A DNA stretch of 37,690 nt, from the NCBI GenBank assembly GCA_023663505.1, contig JAMPHH010000024.1, positions 1 through 37,690 on the forward strand, written 5' to 3'. The notes under the pieces are model-generated. The model made no database searches, was not told the DNA's origin, and worked only from the letters and a program-made list of their open reading frames with translations. The stretch comes from Muribaculum sp. (GTDB lineage: Bacteria > Bacillota > Clostridia > Lachnospirales > Lachnospiraceae). Positions 7,765 to 15,514 of the stretch are shown in pieces. Position 1 is the stretch's first letter; every line of letters starts with the position of its first letter. Made by a program: the position numbers and the translations under genes.

Positions 7765-7989
7765 ATGGCAATAGCTTTAATTGTTCTATGGATTGTTTGG
7801 CTTATTCCAATGGTGATATATATATGTGCAAGGCATCATGATTGGTATCTGTGTATTTTCCCACCCGCAGTGATGACAGTGTTGGCTTTGTGTATCTCTA
7901 TTTTTTCTGACACGCTGGCTATAATTGGACTAATAGGAATACATATATATATGGTAGTGTCTAGCTATATCGCACAGCATAGAGAATAA
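7765..7989 (+). CDS. small two-helix membrane protein, paralogue B
   Basis: 74 aa and strongly hydrophobic, the full-length relative of the protein at 5223. It shares VLWI.WLIP.V.YI, DWYL.IFPPAV, LALCISI.S and GIHIY. The tail is more polar (AQHRE). A GGGGTGG about 9 nt upstream is a moderate ribosome binding site. It follows the zinc-ribbon gene directly, so the pair zinc-ribbon plus small membrane protein is the minimal conserved unit of the module. Function unknown. Confidence 0.75.
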   Translation: MAIALIVLWIVWLIPMVIYICARHHDWYLCIFPPAVMTVLALCISIFSDTLAIIGLIGIHIYMVVSSYIAQHRE

Positions 7990-8007
7990 GATGTCCGGTA
8001 ATATTGC

Positions 8008-8115
8008 CAGTGACATTCAAACTACAATGCATGTAAAATGAATAAAGCGGACATAGACAAACATTATATTTAAGGCGGCTTCCGAGATTTGCCAGTCTCG
8101 GAAGCTGCTTTCTAC
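8008..8115 (+). repeat. module repeat with GCTTCCGAGA hairpin, copy 3
   Basis: Third copy of the repeat seen at 2846 and 5463, again about 20 bp after the small membrane-protein gene, with the same 10-bp GCTTCCGAGA/TCTCGGAAGC hairpin. Confidence 0.8.
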
Positions 8116-8132
8116 TTCGCACCGAAAACCAA

Positions 8133-8360
8133 GGCGGGAGAGGACTGGGAGGGGTTTTGCGGACTTCGGCGGAGGTTGGAGCGTTTTCTTATAGTGCGTC
8201 CCAAACCTAGGGTGAAATGCGCACGGATGCGCATTTTAGGCTTTACGGCGCATGGATGCGCCTTAAAGCCGACCCGCAAATTGCAATTCCCCTTCCCCGC
8301 ACTATTAGAAAACACCCAACCGCAGCCCGTCCGCAAAACCCCTCCCAGTCCTCTCCCGCC
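8133..8360. repeat. 228-bp branched fold-back palindrome, copy 2
   Basis: Virtually identical to 5588-5815, offset by 2545 bp, including the perfect 32-bp outer arms (8133-8164/8329-8360) and both inner hairpins. Similarity extends left through the hairpin repeat and right to about 8405 and then stops, which marks the edges of the duplicated segment. Confidence 0.9.
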
Positions 8361-8528
8361 GCCCCTCAGAGCCAATCACACCCATTTCCTCCCCGCATTC
8401 CCACAAGCGTCTTTTTCGCACAACTAACACCGCCGTACAAATCACTCCATAGCAGAACAATCCCCAAAAAAACAAAAAGAGGAAAAACGGCAGAAAAATG
8501 GAAGAAAAATGGAAGAAATGATAAAGAA

Positions 8529-8558
8529 TTGTACAATCCTGCCAAAATGTGATAAAAT
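8529..8558 (+). promoter_or_regulatory. promoter of the GGDEF/EAL gene
   Basis: TTGTAC (8529-8534) and TAAAAT (8553-8558) with an 18-bp spacer, about 50 bp ahead of the start codon. Moderate match to sigma-A consensus. Confidence 0.55.
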
Positions 8559-8609
8559 AAATCCATATGCAAGGCAGAGAACGGCTGAGATTACAGTGTT
8601 TGGAGGCTG

Positions 8610-11213
8610 ATGGTGCAAAATATATCATTTCAGGAATTGATCAATCGGGAAAAGTTACAGCTCTTGCAGAATGAGCTTTGCAGGGTTGCCGGAGTGTATG
8701 CCTGCTGCTTGAATGGCAGGAGAGAACCGCTGACGGAATTGTCCAGTACAGGTTCGGGGGTGTTCGAGGGACTGTCCCGCGACGAGGTACATGCCCTGAG
8801 GGTTTCCCCGTATACACAAAAGGCGTTGGAGCGCGTGGAGCCTGACTGTCTTGAGGATATCGCTATCGAGCGTTTCCCGGGCGGAAGGGTCGCTGCGATG
8901 GCGATTCGTCTGGAGGGGGAGACGCTCCTCTACTGGCTCCTGTTTGACTGCTCTAACCGCGAGGAGGGGAAGTTCGCACAGGTGCTGGACTTGATACGCG
9001 ACGCCAGCTTCGCTTTGTACCAAAGCAGGCTATCCTGCCTCAACGCTCAGATGGAGAGTCAAAAGAGCCGCTCGGCGCAGCGGGAGCTGAGCAGGGATTT
9101 ACAGCGTATCGAGGCGACGACGGGGATTTTACAGCTTCTTGACAGCAATGAACAGATAGAGATCGTGATGGAGAAATGCCTGCGGATTCTCGGACAACAC
9201 CTTCAGGTAGAAACCGCTGAAATATTTCAGATCAATGACGATAACCATACTATGGACCTGCTGAGCCAGTGGTGCAATCGGGGAGTGATCTCGTCCTTTG
9301 ACAGAACCAGTAATCTGGACATCTGCACACTGTTTAGAACGGACAGCCCCCTTGTTTACTCCACGGGGTCGATTCCCGGGGAGCATACGTGGGAGGCTAA
9401 TTATTACGGTTGGTCAGCTATCATGGTATTTCCCATCACTCGTCAGGAGAGCGGTCAGAGCACGGTACTGGCGGTGGATTACCATGGCGGATATCACAAT
9501 TGGGATTCGACGGAGGTGAAATTCACCGCAGATGTGGTGAAGGTGCTGCAGAGCATTTTGACAAGGAGACTGCAGAGGAATTCTCTTGCGGGCTCTCATG
9601 CCGCGCTAGAGGATATCTTAGACAATGTGGGCTGTGCCGTCTATGTGGCGGAGAGACACACGGGATTAATGCTTTTTGCCAACAGGAAGCTTAAAAATAC
9701 CTTTGCGACCAAGCTGCAGGACAAGAGCTTCGATGGTCTGGTGGAGCAGGGGATCAAGCGGATTCGGGAGGGCGGCAATCCCGAGATTTTCTACGAGGAG
9801 AGAGCTCGTTGGTACGAAATGCTCTATAAGGAGATTACGTGGGTGGACGGTCGGGACGCCACGCTGTATTCATTTTATGATGTCACGGACAAAAGGCTGT
9901 ATCAGAGAAAAATCGAGCAGCAGGCGAACACGGATTTCCTGACGGGACTTTACAACCGCATGTGCTGTGAGCGGGACTTGGCGCGGCATATTGACGAGGC
10001 GAAGAAGACGGGGGAGCGCGGTGCGATTCTCTATCTGGATCTGGACGATTTTAAACATATCAATGACGGCTTGGGGCATCAGTACGGGGACGTGCTGCTG
10101 AAGGCGATCTCCCATGCGCTGCAGCGCGTGGAGGGATTGGAGGGAAGCTGCTACCGCATGGGCGGTGACGAGTTCGTGGTGGTGATCGCCGCGAGGGTCT
10201 ATCACAGACTGGACGCTATTTTGGCGGAAATCAAAGAAATATTCAGCAAGCCGTGGTTTCTCAAGGGAGCGGATTATTACTGCACCGCAAGCATGGGAAT
10301 CGTCACTTTTCCCGATTCGGGGGAATTTGTGGCGGATCTGATCAAGAAGGCGGATATCGCCATGTACGAGGCGAAGAAGGGCGGCAAGAACCGCTTGGAG
10401 AGATACAGCGACAGTATCAATTCCGAGTCGGGCAAGCGTCTGAGCATGGAGAAAAATATGCGCGACGCCACGGCGGGGGGCTGTGAGGAGTTTGAGGTGT
10501 ATTTTCAGCCAATCATCGATATACAACAGGCGGAGCCTGTATGCGCGGGGGCGGAGGCGCTGCTTCGTTGGAACAGCGCCAGACAGGGGTTCGTGACGCC
10601 GTCGGAGTTCATTCCCTTGGCGGAGTATCTGGGGCTGATCAACCCGATCGGGAATTATGTGTTGACGGAGGCGTGCCGTTATTGCAGGCTTTGGAACGAG
10701 GAGGGGCACCCCGACTATAAGGTGAATGTCAATCTGTCCGTGGTGCAGCTATTGCAGAATAATATCGTGGAGCTTGTGGAGGAGGCGCTGCGGGAGACGG
10801 GGCTTCGCCCGGGGAATCTGACCTTGGAGGTAACGGAGAGCCTTGCAATCAACGATATGGAGCGCATGAAGGAGATTCTCGGGCGCATCAAGAAGCTGGG
10901 GGTTAGGATTGCGTTAGATGATTTCGGTACGGGGTATTCTTCCCTGAATCATATTCGGGAGATTCCGTTTGACGTGATCAAGGTGGATCAGAGCTTTGTG
11001 CGGGAGCTTGCGGAGGACGCATATTCGCAGTCATTTATCAAGATGGTGGCGGAGCTTGCGGAGACCATCGGCGTGAATGTCTGTGTGGAGGGAATCGAGG
11101 GACCCTCCCAGTACAAGGTGCTGCAGGGAATGAAGGTAAAATATGTGCAGGGCTATTACTTTGACAAGCCCATGACCAGACAGAGGTTCGAGGAGAAATA
11201 CGTGCGGGGGTAA
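8610..11213 (+). CDS. PocR-like/GAF/PAS/GGDEF/EAL cyclic-di-GMP enzyme
   Basis: Probable bifunctional or switchable c-di-GMP synthase/phosphodiesterase, 867 aa, with no membrane segment. Order: a PocR-like ligand domain (~3-110, SFQELINREKLQLLQNELCRVAGV), a GAF-like domain (~165-315), a PAS-like domain (~330-425, ILDNVGCAVYVAE), GGDEF (~435-600) and EAL (~625-865). The synthase motif is intact (GGDEF 518-522) and DLDDFKHIND is present. The RxxD inhibitory site expected just upstream is missing, so product feedback is probably weak. The EAL catalytic set is complete: EALLRW from 649, NVNLS, LEVTES, LDDFGTGYSS, KVDQSF, VEGIE and QGYYF. It carries its own promoter; the IMP cyclohydrolase follows after 39 bp. 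Confidence 0.93.
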   Translation: MVQNISFQELINREKLQLLQNELCRVAGVYACCLNGRREPLTELSSTGSGVFEGLSRDEVHALRVSPYTQKALERVEPDCLEDIAIERFPGGRVAAMAIRLEGETLLYWLLFDCSNREEGKFAQVLDLIRDASFALYQSRLSCLNAQMESQKSRSAQRELSRDLQRIEATTGILQLLDSNEQIEIVMEKCLRILGQHLQVETAEIFQINDDNHTMDLLSQWCNRGVISSFDRTSNLDICTLFRTDSPLVYSTGSIPGEHTWEANYYGWSAIMVFPITRQESGQSTVLAVDYHGGYHNWDSTEVKFTADVVKVLQSILTRRLQRNSLAGSHAALEDILDNVGCAVYVAERHTGLMLFANRKLKNTFATKLQDKSFDGLVEQGIKRIREGGNPEIFYEERARWYEMLYKEITWVDGRDATLYSFYDVTDKRLYQRKIEQQANTDFLTGLYNRMCCERDLARHIDEAKKTGERGAILYLDLDDFKHINDGLGHQYGDVLLKAISHALQRVEGLEGSCYRMGGDEFVVVIAARVYHRLDAILAEIKEIFSKPWFLKGADYYCTASMGIVTFPDSGEFVADLIKKADIAMYEAKKGGKNRLERYSDSINSESGKRLSMEKNMRDATAGGCEEFEVYFQPIIDIQQAEPVCAGAEALLRWNSARQGFVTPSEFIPLAEYLGLINPIGNYVLTEACRYCRLWNEEGHPDYKVNVNLSVVQLLQNNIVELVEEALRETGLRPGNLTLEVTESLAINDMERMKEILGRIKKLGVRIALDDFGTGYSSLNHIREIPFDVIKVDQSFVRELAEDAYSQSFIKMVAELAETIGVNVCVEGIEGPSQYKVLQGMKVKYVQGYYFDKPMTRQRFEEKYVRG

Positions 11214-11252
11214 ATGGCTGTGGTATAAGTATAAAAACAGGAGGAATCAGGT

Positions 11253-11975
11253 ATGATGACAAACAGCAGGGTATCACTGGAACAGGAATTGAAGGGCAAC
11301 ACATATCCCGGGAGGGGAATCGTGATCGGGCGTTCCGCTGACGGTAAATATGCGGTGACGGCGTATTTTATCATGGGGCGGAGTGAGAACAGCCGCAACA
11401 GAGTGTTCGTGGAGGAGGGGGAGGGGATTCGCACGGAATGCTTCGATCCTTCCAAGATGGAAGACCCCAGTCTGATTATCTACGCGCCTGTGCGCGTACT
11501 GGGAAATGACACGATTGTCACAAATGGAGACCAGACGGACACGATTTATGAAGGCTTGCAGAGCGGCAAAACCTTTGAGCAGTCCTTGAGGACACGGGAA
11601 TTTGAGCCCGATGGCCCTAATTTTACGCCCCGCATCTCCGGCGTGATGCATGTGGAGAACGGTATGTATGACTATGCGATGTCCATTTTAAAGAGCAATG
11701 ACGGGGACGATTCCTGCTGTAATCGATATACCTTCAGCTATGATAACCCCAAGGCGGGGGAGGGGCGCTTTATCCACACCTATATGCATGATGGCAATCC
11801 GCTTCCAAGCTTTCAGGGCGAGCCGAAGGTGGTGGAGATTCCTGATGATATGGAGGCGTTTACCCGAATGCTTTGGAATAGTCTGAATGAGGACAATAAG
11901 GTGTCGCTTTTTGTGCGCTATATTGATATTGCCACGGGGCAGTACCGCACGCAGATCGTGAACAAGAACGAGTGA
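11253..11975 (+). CDS. PurO-type IMP cyclohydrolase
   Basis: Closes the purine ring, converting FAICAR to IMP, the last step of de novo IMP synthesis. The 240-aa protein resembles the archaeal-type PurO family (IMP_cyclohyd): near the start are GNTYPGRGIVIG and GKYAVTAYFIMGRSENSRNRVF, then YAPVRV, TNGDQTDTI, EPDGPNFTPRISG and FSYDNPKAGEGRFIHTY. Many Clostridia use a stand-alone member of this family. AGGAGG 8 nt upstream of the ATG at 11253 fixes the start. It lies 39 bp after the GGDEF/EAL gene and just before rarA, so the three may be co-transcribed. It supplies the substrate of guaB. Confidence 0.88.
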   Translation: MMTNSRVSLEQELKGNTYPGRGIVIGRSADGKYAVTAYFIMGRSENSRNRVFVEEGEGIRTECFDPSKMEDPSLIIYAPVRVLGNDTIVTNGDQTDTIYEGLQSGKTFEQSLRTREFEPDGPNFTPRISGVMHVENGMYDYAMSILKSNDGDDSCCNRYTFSYDNPKAGEGRFIHTYMHDGNPLPSFQGEPKVVEIPDDMEAFTRMLWNSLNEDNKVSLFVRYIDIATGQYRTQIVNKNE

Positions 11976-12000
11976 CGTTATGGCATGGAGGAATGGTCAA

Positions 12001-13347
12001 ATGGAGCAGTTGTCCATATTCTCATATGAGGAAAAGCCAAAGAGTGTCCCGTTGGCAAACAGGGTGCGTCCCGAGAGCTTGGAGGAGTTCGTGGGGCAGG
12101 AGCATCTGTTGGGGCAGGGGAAGATGCTGCGTCAGCTTATCGAGCGGGATCAGATCACCTCGATGATCTTCTGGGGACCGCCCGGGGTGGGCAAAACCAC
12201 CCTCGCGAGTATCATCGCGGGACGGACGAGGGCGGAATTTATCAATTTCAGCGCTGTCACCAGTGGGATCAAGGAGATTAAGGAGGTCATGAGCCGTGCG
12301 GAGTATTCCCGCCAGATGGGAGTTCGCACGGTGCTGTTTGTGGACGAGATTCACCGCTTTAACAAGGCACAGCAGGACGCTTTCCTGCCCTATGTGGAGA
12401 AGGGGAGTATCGTGCTGATCGGGGCGACCACGGAGAATCCTTCCTTTGAAATCAACGCGGCTTTGCTGTCGCGCTGCAAGGTGTTCGTGCTGAAGGCGTT
12501 GGAGCGCGCGGATATAGAGAAGCTGCTGCGTCATGCCTTGACGGACGAGCGGGGCTTCGGGCGGCAGAATGTGACAATGACGGATCGCCAGATTCGGGCT
12601 GTGGCGGAATTTGCCAACGGTGATGCGAGGACTGCGTTAAATACCTTGGAGATGGCGGTTTTAAACGGGGAGCTGAGCGCGGAGGGCATTACCGTGACGG
12701 ACGAGGGACTGGAGCAGTGTGTCAGCCGGAGATCCCTATTGTATGACAAGACGGGGGAGGAGCATTACAATATCATTTCCGCACTCCACAAATCCATGCG
12801 CAACAGTGATCCTGACGCCGCGGTCTATTGGCTGGAGCGCATGTTGGAGGGCGGCGAGAGTCCGCTGTATATCGCAAGGCGGTTGATTCGTTTTGCCAGT
12901 GAGGACGTGGGGCTTGCAGATCCGCAGGCATTGCAGCTTGCGGTTGCGGCTTATCAGGCGTGTCATTTTAACGGAATGCCCGAATGTGACGTGAATCTGG
13001 CGCAGGCAGTGGTCTATCTGTCCATGGCGCCCAAATCCAACGCGCTCTATATGGCATGTGAGGAGAGCAAGAGTGATATCCGCCAGAGGAAGGTGGAGCC
13101 CGTGCCCATGCAGCTTCGCAACGCACCCACTGCGTTGATGGGGAATCTGGGCTATGGCAAGGATTATATCTATGCGCATGACACGGAGGAGAAGCTTTCC
13201 GCCATGCAGTGTCTGCCGGACTCTCTTAAAGGTCGGGAATATTACCGACCCGCAGGAGAGGGGGCGGAGGCTGCGGTGCGGGAGAGACTGCAGGAGATCA
13301 AGGCGTGGAAGGAGAGCAGGAGGACGAAATGTGAAGGGCATACGTGA
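12001..13347 (+). CDS. rarA: replication-associated recombination protein A
   Basis: AAA+ ATPase of the RarA/MgsA (WRNIP1) family, acting at stalled replication forks with SSB. About 448 aa from the ATG at 12001 (MEQLSIFSYEEKP); the in-frame ATG at 11980 is less typical for the family. Walker A GPPGVGKTT at residues 59-67, Walker B VLFVDEIHRF from 111, sensor region GATTENPSFEINAALLSRC, and a C-terminal helical tetramerisation region with MRNSDPDAAVYWLERMLEGGE and GNLGYGKDYIYAHD. Length and motifs are complete. It overlaps nothing and is convergent with mntP. Confidence 0.96.
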   Translation: MEQLSIFSYEEKPKSVPLANRVRPESLEEFVGQEHLLGQGKMLRQLIERDQITSMIFWGPPGVGKTTLASIIAGRTRAEFINFSAVTSGIKEIKEVMSRAEYSRQMGVRTVLFVDEIHRFNKAQQDAFLPYVEKGSIVLIGATTENPSFEINAALLSRCKVFVLKALERADIEKLLRHALTDERGFGRQNVTMTDRQIRAVAEFANGDARTALNTLEMAVLNGELSAEGITVTDEGLEQCVSRRSLLYDKTGEEHYNIISALHKSMRNSDPDAAVYWLERMLEGGESPLYIARRLIRFASEDVGLADPQALQLAVAAYQACHFNGMPECDVNLAQAVVYLSMAPKSNALYMACEESKSDIRQRKVEPVPMQLRNAPTALMGNLGYGKDYIYAHDTEEKLSAMQCLPDSLKGREYYRPAGEGAEAAVRERLQEIKAWKESRRTKCEGHT

Positions 13348-13406
13348 CAGCGGCTGCAGTTCAACCTTCGCTGACTTCACGGCGGCTGTGTGGTGAAGCA
13401 TTATGG

Positions 13407-13967
13407 TCACTCTAACAGGTGCTCTATGAGAATCTTGGTGCCTAGAAGAATCAGGATAACGCCCCCTGCCAGTTCCGCTTTGCTTTTGTATTTTGCCCCA
13501 AAGAGATTGCCGATCTTAGCGCCGACCATGGAGAGAATCAATGTGACAACCCCGATAAAGGAGACTGCCGCGATGATGTTCGTGTCGGGCAAAAGTGCGA
13601 AGGTAATGCCTACAACCAGTGCGTCGATGCTAGTTGCCACAGCCATAAGGAACATGGTTTTGACACCGAGGGAGTCATCTGCGTCACTCTGTTCCTTGGA
13701 GAGAGATTCCTTGATCATGTCGATGCCGATGATGCCCAACAGGACGAAGGCGATCCAGTGGTCAAAGGCGGAGATATATGTACGGAACTGATAGCCCAGA
13801 AGATACCCTATCGTGGGCATGAGCGCCTGAAAGCCGCCGAACCATACGCCGCATATGGCGGCTTTTCGGAGGTCACATTTCTCCATGGCAAGACCCTTGC
13901 AGACGGACACGGCAAAGGCGTCCATTGATAATCCTACTGCCAGAATAAACAATTCTACGATTCCCAT
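13407..13967 (-). CDS. mntP: manganese efflux pump
   Basis: Exports Mn2+ across the cytoplasmic membrane. 186 aa with six hydrophobic segments. The MntP repeats are clear: GLSMDAFAVSVCKGL near the N-terminus and VATSIDALVVGITFALL in the second half, each with the conserved Asp used for metal binding. The start at 13967 is supported by AGGAAGGG just upstream on the minus strand; the longer frame back to 14078 reads through the dispersed repeat and is rejected. It is controlled by a yybP-ykoY riboswitch and terminator at 14077-14254, with a dispersed repeat lying between them and the gene. Confidence 0.95.
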   Translation of the reverse strand: MGIVELFILAVGLSMDAFAVSVCKGLAMEKCDLRKAAICGVWFGGFQALMPTIGYLLGYQFRTYISAFDHWIAFVLLGIIGIDMIKESLSKEQSDADDSLGVKTMFLMAVATSIDALVVGITFALLPDTNIIAAVSFIGVVTLILSMVGAKIGNLFGAKYKSKAELAGGVILILLGTKILIEHLLE

Positions 13968-13989
13968 ATGATTTCCCTTCCTTTTCCTG

Positions 13990-14076
13990 ATTCCCGCGAG
14001 CAATAAACAAAGTTGACTTTGTTGACGAAGTTGACTTGGTCGATGCAGTTGACTTTGTGCCAATGCTCGCATCTGC
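13990..14076. repeat. dispersed intergenic repeat, copy 2 (in mntP leader)
   Basis: Starts ATTCCCGCGAGCAAT like the copies at 2591 and 16543. It contains the palindrome ACAAAGT-TG-ACTTTGT and three AGTTGACTT units, ending GTGCCAATGCTCGCAT. It occupies the mntP leader between the riboswitch terminator and the ribosome binding site. Confidence 0.7.
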
Positions 14077-14111
14077 ATATAAAAAGACTCAGGTAGAAGT
14101 TATACCTGAGC
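14077..14111 (-). terminator. riboswitch-controlled intrinsic terminator of mntP
   Basis: On the minus strand CTCAGGTA and TACCTGAG (14103-14110/14087-14094) form a perfect 8-bp stem followed by a T-rich run (TCTTTTTATA). It lies between the yybP-ykoY aptamer and mntP, as expected for an ON switch in which Mn2+ binding prevents termination. Confidence 0.8.
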
Positions 14112-14146
14112 CAAAGGGGAACACACGCATAACTACACCAGTTACA

Positions 14147-14254
14147 CATGAGTCTCGTTGTTTAAGACAAGCCAGACCTGACGGTCAGCATGTTGACTTG
14201 CCGCATTTTGGCGTGATATAGTGATGCACGCAAAATGTCAACTACTCCCTCATG
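14147..14254 (-). ncRNA. yybP-ykoY manganese riboswitch
   Basis: Read on the minus strand, P1 is formed by CATGAG (5') and CTCATG (3'). The 5' side continues GGAGTAG, then a variable hairpin with GTTGACATTTTGCG...GCCAAAATGCGGCAAGTCAAC, then CATGCTGACCGTCAGG and CGAGACTCATG. These are the conserved parts of the yybP-ykoY aptamer, which senses Mn2+ at the junction of two stacked loops. The downstream gene is mntP, a classic target, and a terminator follows the aptamer. Covariance-model scoring would confirm it. Confidence 0.88.
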
Positions 14255-14280
14255 ATTATTAATATTCCGTTGATTGCTAA

Positions 14281-14309
14281 ATGTTACCATTTTCCTTGTG
14301 GATTGTCAA
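14281..14309 (-). promoter_or_regulatory. promoter of the mntP riboswitch transcript
   Basis: On the minus strand TTGACA (14304-14309) and TAACAT (14281-14286) have a 17-bp spacer, about 27 bp before the riboswitch P1. Confidence 0.75.
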
Positions 14310-14328
14310 CAGAAAAAGTTTCAAATTG

Positions 14329-14661
14329 TCACTCTTTTGTGTTTGAAAGTATAGCTGTTTTTTCGATGTCAGTGGGCTTTACATTCAGTAAAATTCCAGT
14401 TGGGCAGTCCTTAGCGGATTGTACCATTTGCGAACCTGATGGGGTATGGATTTCCAAGCCTTGCACAGTTGCCGAAGAGACAGTACCGTTTGGATGTGAA
14501 ATGTAGATCAGGTCACCCATCGAGATTTTTCCACGGACATTACCCACCACGACAGTGGCGTTCCCATTATTGATATTGACAGAAAAGGTGTCGTCAACTG
14601 CACAGTAAAATGCTTGATTGTCTTTTTTACTGATTTTGTTCAAAAAATTAAAAATACCCAT
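14329..14661 (-). CDS. small protein resembling elongation-factor domain 2
   Basis: 110 aa, cytosolic. After MGIFNFLNKISKK it reads like the beta-barrel domain 2 of EF-Tu/IF2-type GTPases: FSVN...ATVVVGNVRGKISMGDLIYI, then VSSATVQGLEI, SAKDCPTGILLNV and DIEKTAIL, which parallel the G.V..G.I..GD, I..I and A..G..V.L......DI..G motifs. There is no GTPase domain. The ribosome binding site GGAT is weak but well spaced. It lies upstream of the mntP promoter on the same strand. Function unknown; the fold assignment is inferred from pattern only. Confidence 0.65.
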   Translation of the reverse strand: MGIFNFLNKISKKDNQAFYCAVDDTFSVNINNGNATVVVGNVRGKISMGDLIYISHPNGTVSSATVQGLEIHTPSGSQMVQSAKDCPTGILLNVKPTDIEKTAILSNTKE

Positions 14662-14726
14662 TGATTTTATCCTTTATATTTGTTTTATAGCGGAGATTCC
14701 CCGTCGCTACCGCCTAGGTCAAGGTC

Positions 14727-14754
14727 ATTATAGCACGAGCGTGGCAAGATGCAA
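14727..14754 (-). promoter_or_regulatory. possible promoter of the domain-2-like gene
   Basis: On the minus strand a consensus TATAAT (14727-14732) lies about 65 bp ahead of the start codon; the best -35 candidate, TTGCAT at 16-bp spacing, is poor. Confidence 0.45.
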
Positions 14755-14837
14755 ATTGCATAACCCCTTGATAATTCAATAGACCCTGCATTTTTCGTGT
14801 GACATATATTTGGTTATTTGGTAATGCGACTGTCAGA

Positions 14838-15203
14838 CTACCGTGGTATCAGTTCATTTATTTTGAGGATTTCTTCCACTGTGTCCATAGCGTCCTGTAA
14901 TCTGGCAAGCTTTTTGTTAGTATTCAGTTCAAAAAGCTTTTGCGAAAGCTGCAATTCTGTCAATTGTTCTGACATTTTATTCTGCTTGACTTCCATGACA
15001 TCGAGACGGTTGTCCATCTTATTAAGTCGGTTGTCCATCTTATCAAGGCGGTTGTCCATCTTATCAAGTCGGTCGTCCATCATATCGAGACGGTTGTCCA
15101 TCTTATCGAGACGGCTGTCCATCTTATCAAGGCGGTCATTGATTGGTTTTAGCTTGTTATCCATCATATCAGATATTGATTGTAATAACTTTTCCTGTTC
15201 CAT
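14838..15203 (-). CDS. heptad-repeat coiled-coil protein
   Basis: About 121 aa from the ATG at 15203, chosen because CAGGAGG lies 9 nt upstream; the frame open to 15248 lacks one. After a short head (MEQEKLLQSISDMMDNKLKPI) come about seven tandem DRLDKMD-type heptads, then a less regular coil (LQLSQKLFELNTNKKLARLQ). A long parallel coiled coil is predicted. Similar proteins are common hypothetical genes in Lachnospiraceae. The function is unknown; a scaffold or membrane-associated role is possible, though there is no membrane segment. Confidence 0.75.
   Translation of the reverse strand: MEQEKLLQSISDMMDNKLKPINDRLDKMDSRLDKMDNRLDMMDDRLDKMDNRLDKMDNRLNKMDNRLDVMEVKQNKMSEQLTELQLSQKLFELNTNKKLARLQDAMDTVEEILKINELIPR
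15001..15141. repeat. 21-bp tandem repeat inside coiled-coil gene
   Basis: About seven 21-bp units of the type CGGTTGTCCATCTTATCAAG, each encoding one heptad on the minus strand. High DNA identity between units suggests recent expansion by slippage or unequal exchange. Confidence 0.85.
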
Positions 15204-15248
15204 AGGCTTGTACCTCCTGTATAAAAGTGTATCACATTCCAAATGCAA

Positions 15249-15514
15249 AGTCTATTCAATTATCAAAGTACTTTTGTTGACAATAAAATTAAACTAAAAT
15301 TTGGGGATACGGCGAAATGCCGAAAAGAAGATTTTGGATATCCAATAATCTTTTGATTTGATAAAATCATTGTATCATACCTTCGACAAAAAGTAAAGTA
15401 GGTAAAATGTAGTGATCAGAGATTTGATATTCCGGCGTTGTCCATAGGCAGCGTATAATTTCGGGAAAATAGCGCATTCTATCATCAAAACTTTGTCTTG
15501 CAGGAGGTTATGAT
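15249..15514. other. intergenic region with 25-bp near-palindrome
   Basis: Divergent spacer. It has a near-perfect palindrome at 15328-15352 centred on TTGGATATCCAA, a CGGC/GCCG mini-hairpin at about 15310-15322, and a TATAAT at 15452-15457 without a good -35. The palindrome is a candidate operator. Confidence 0.45.

Noticed and set aside
15001..15141. CRISPR-like array
   Set aside because: The 21-bp units are adjacent without spacers and encode heptads of a coiled-coil gene.
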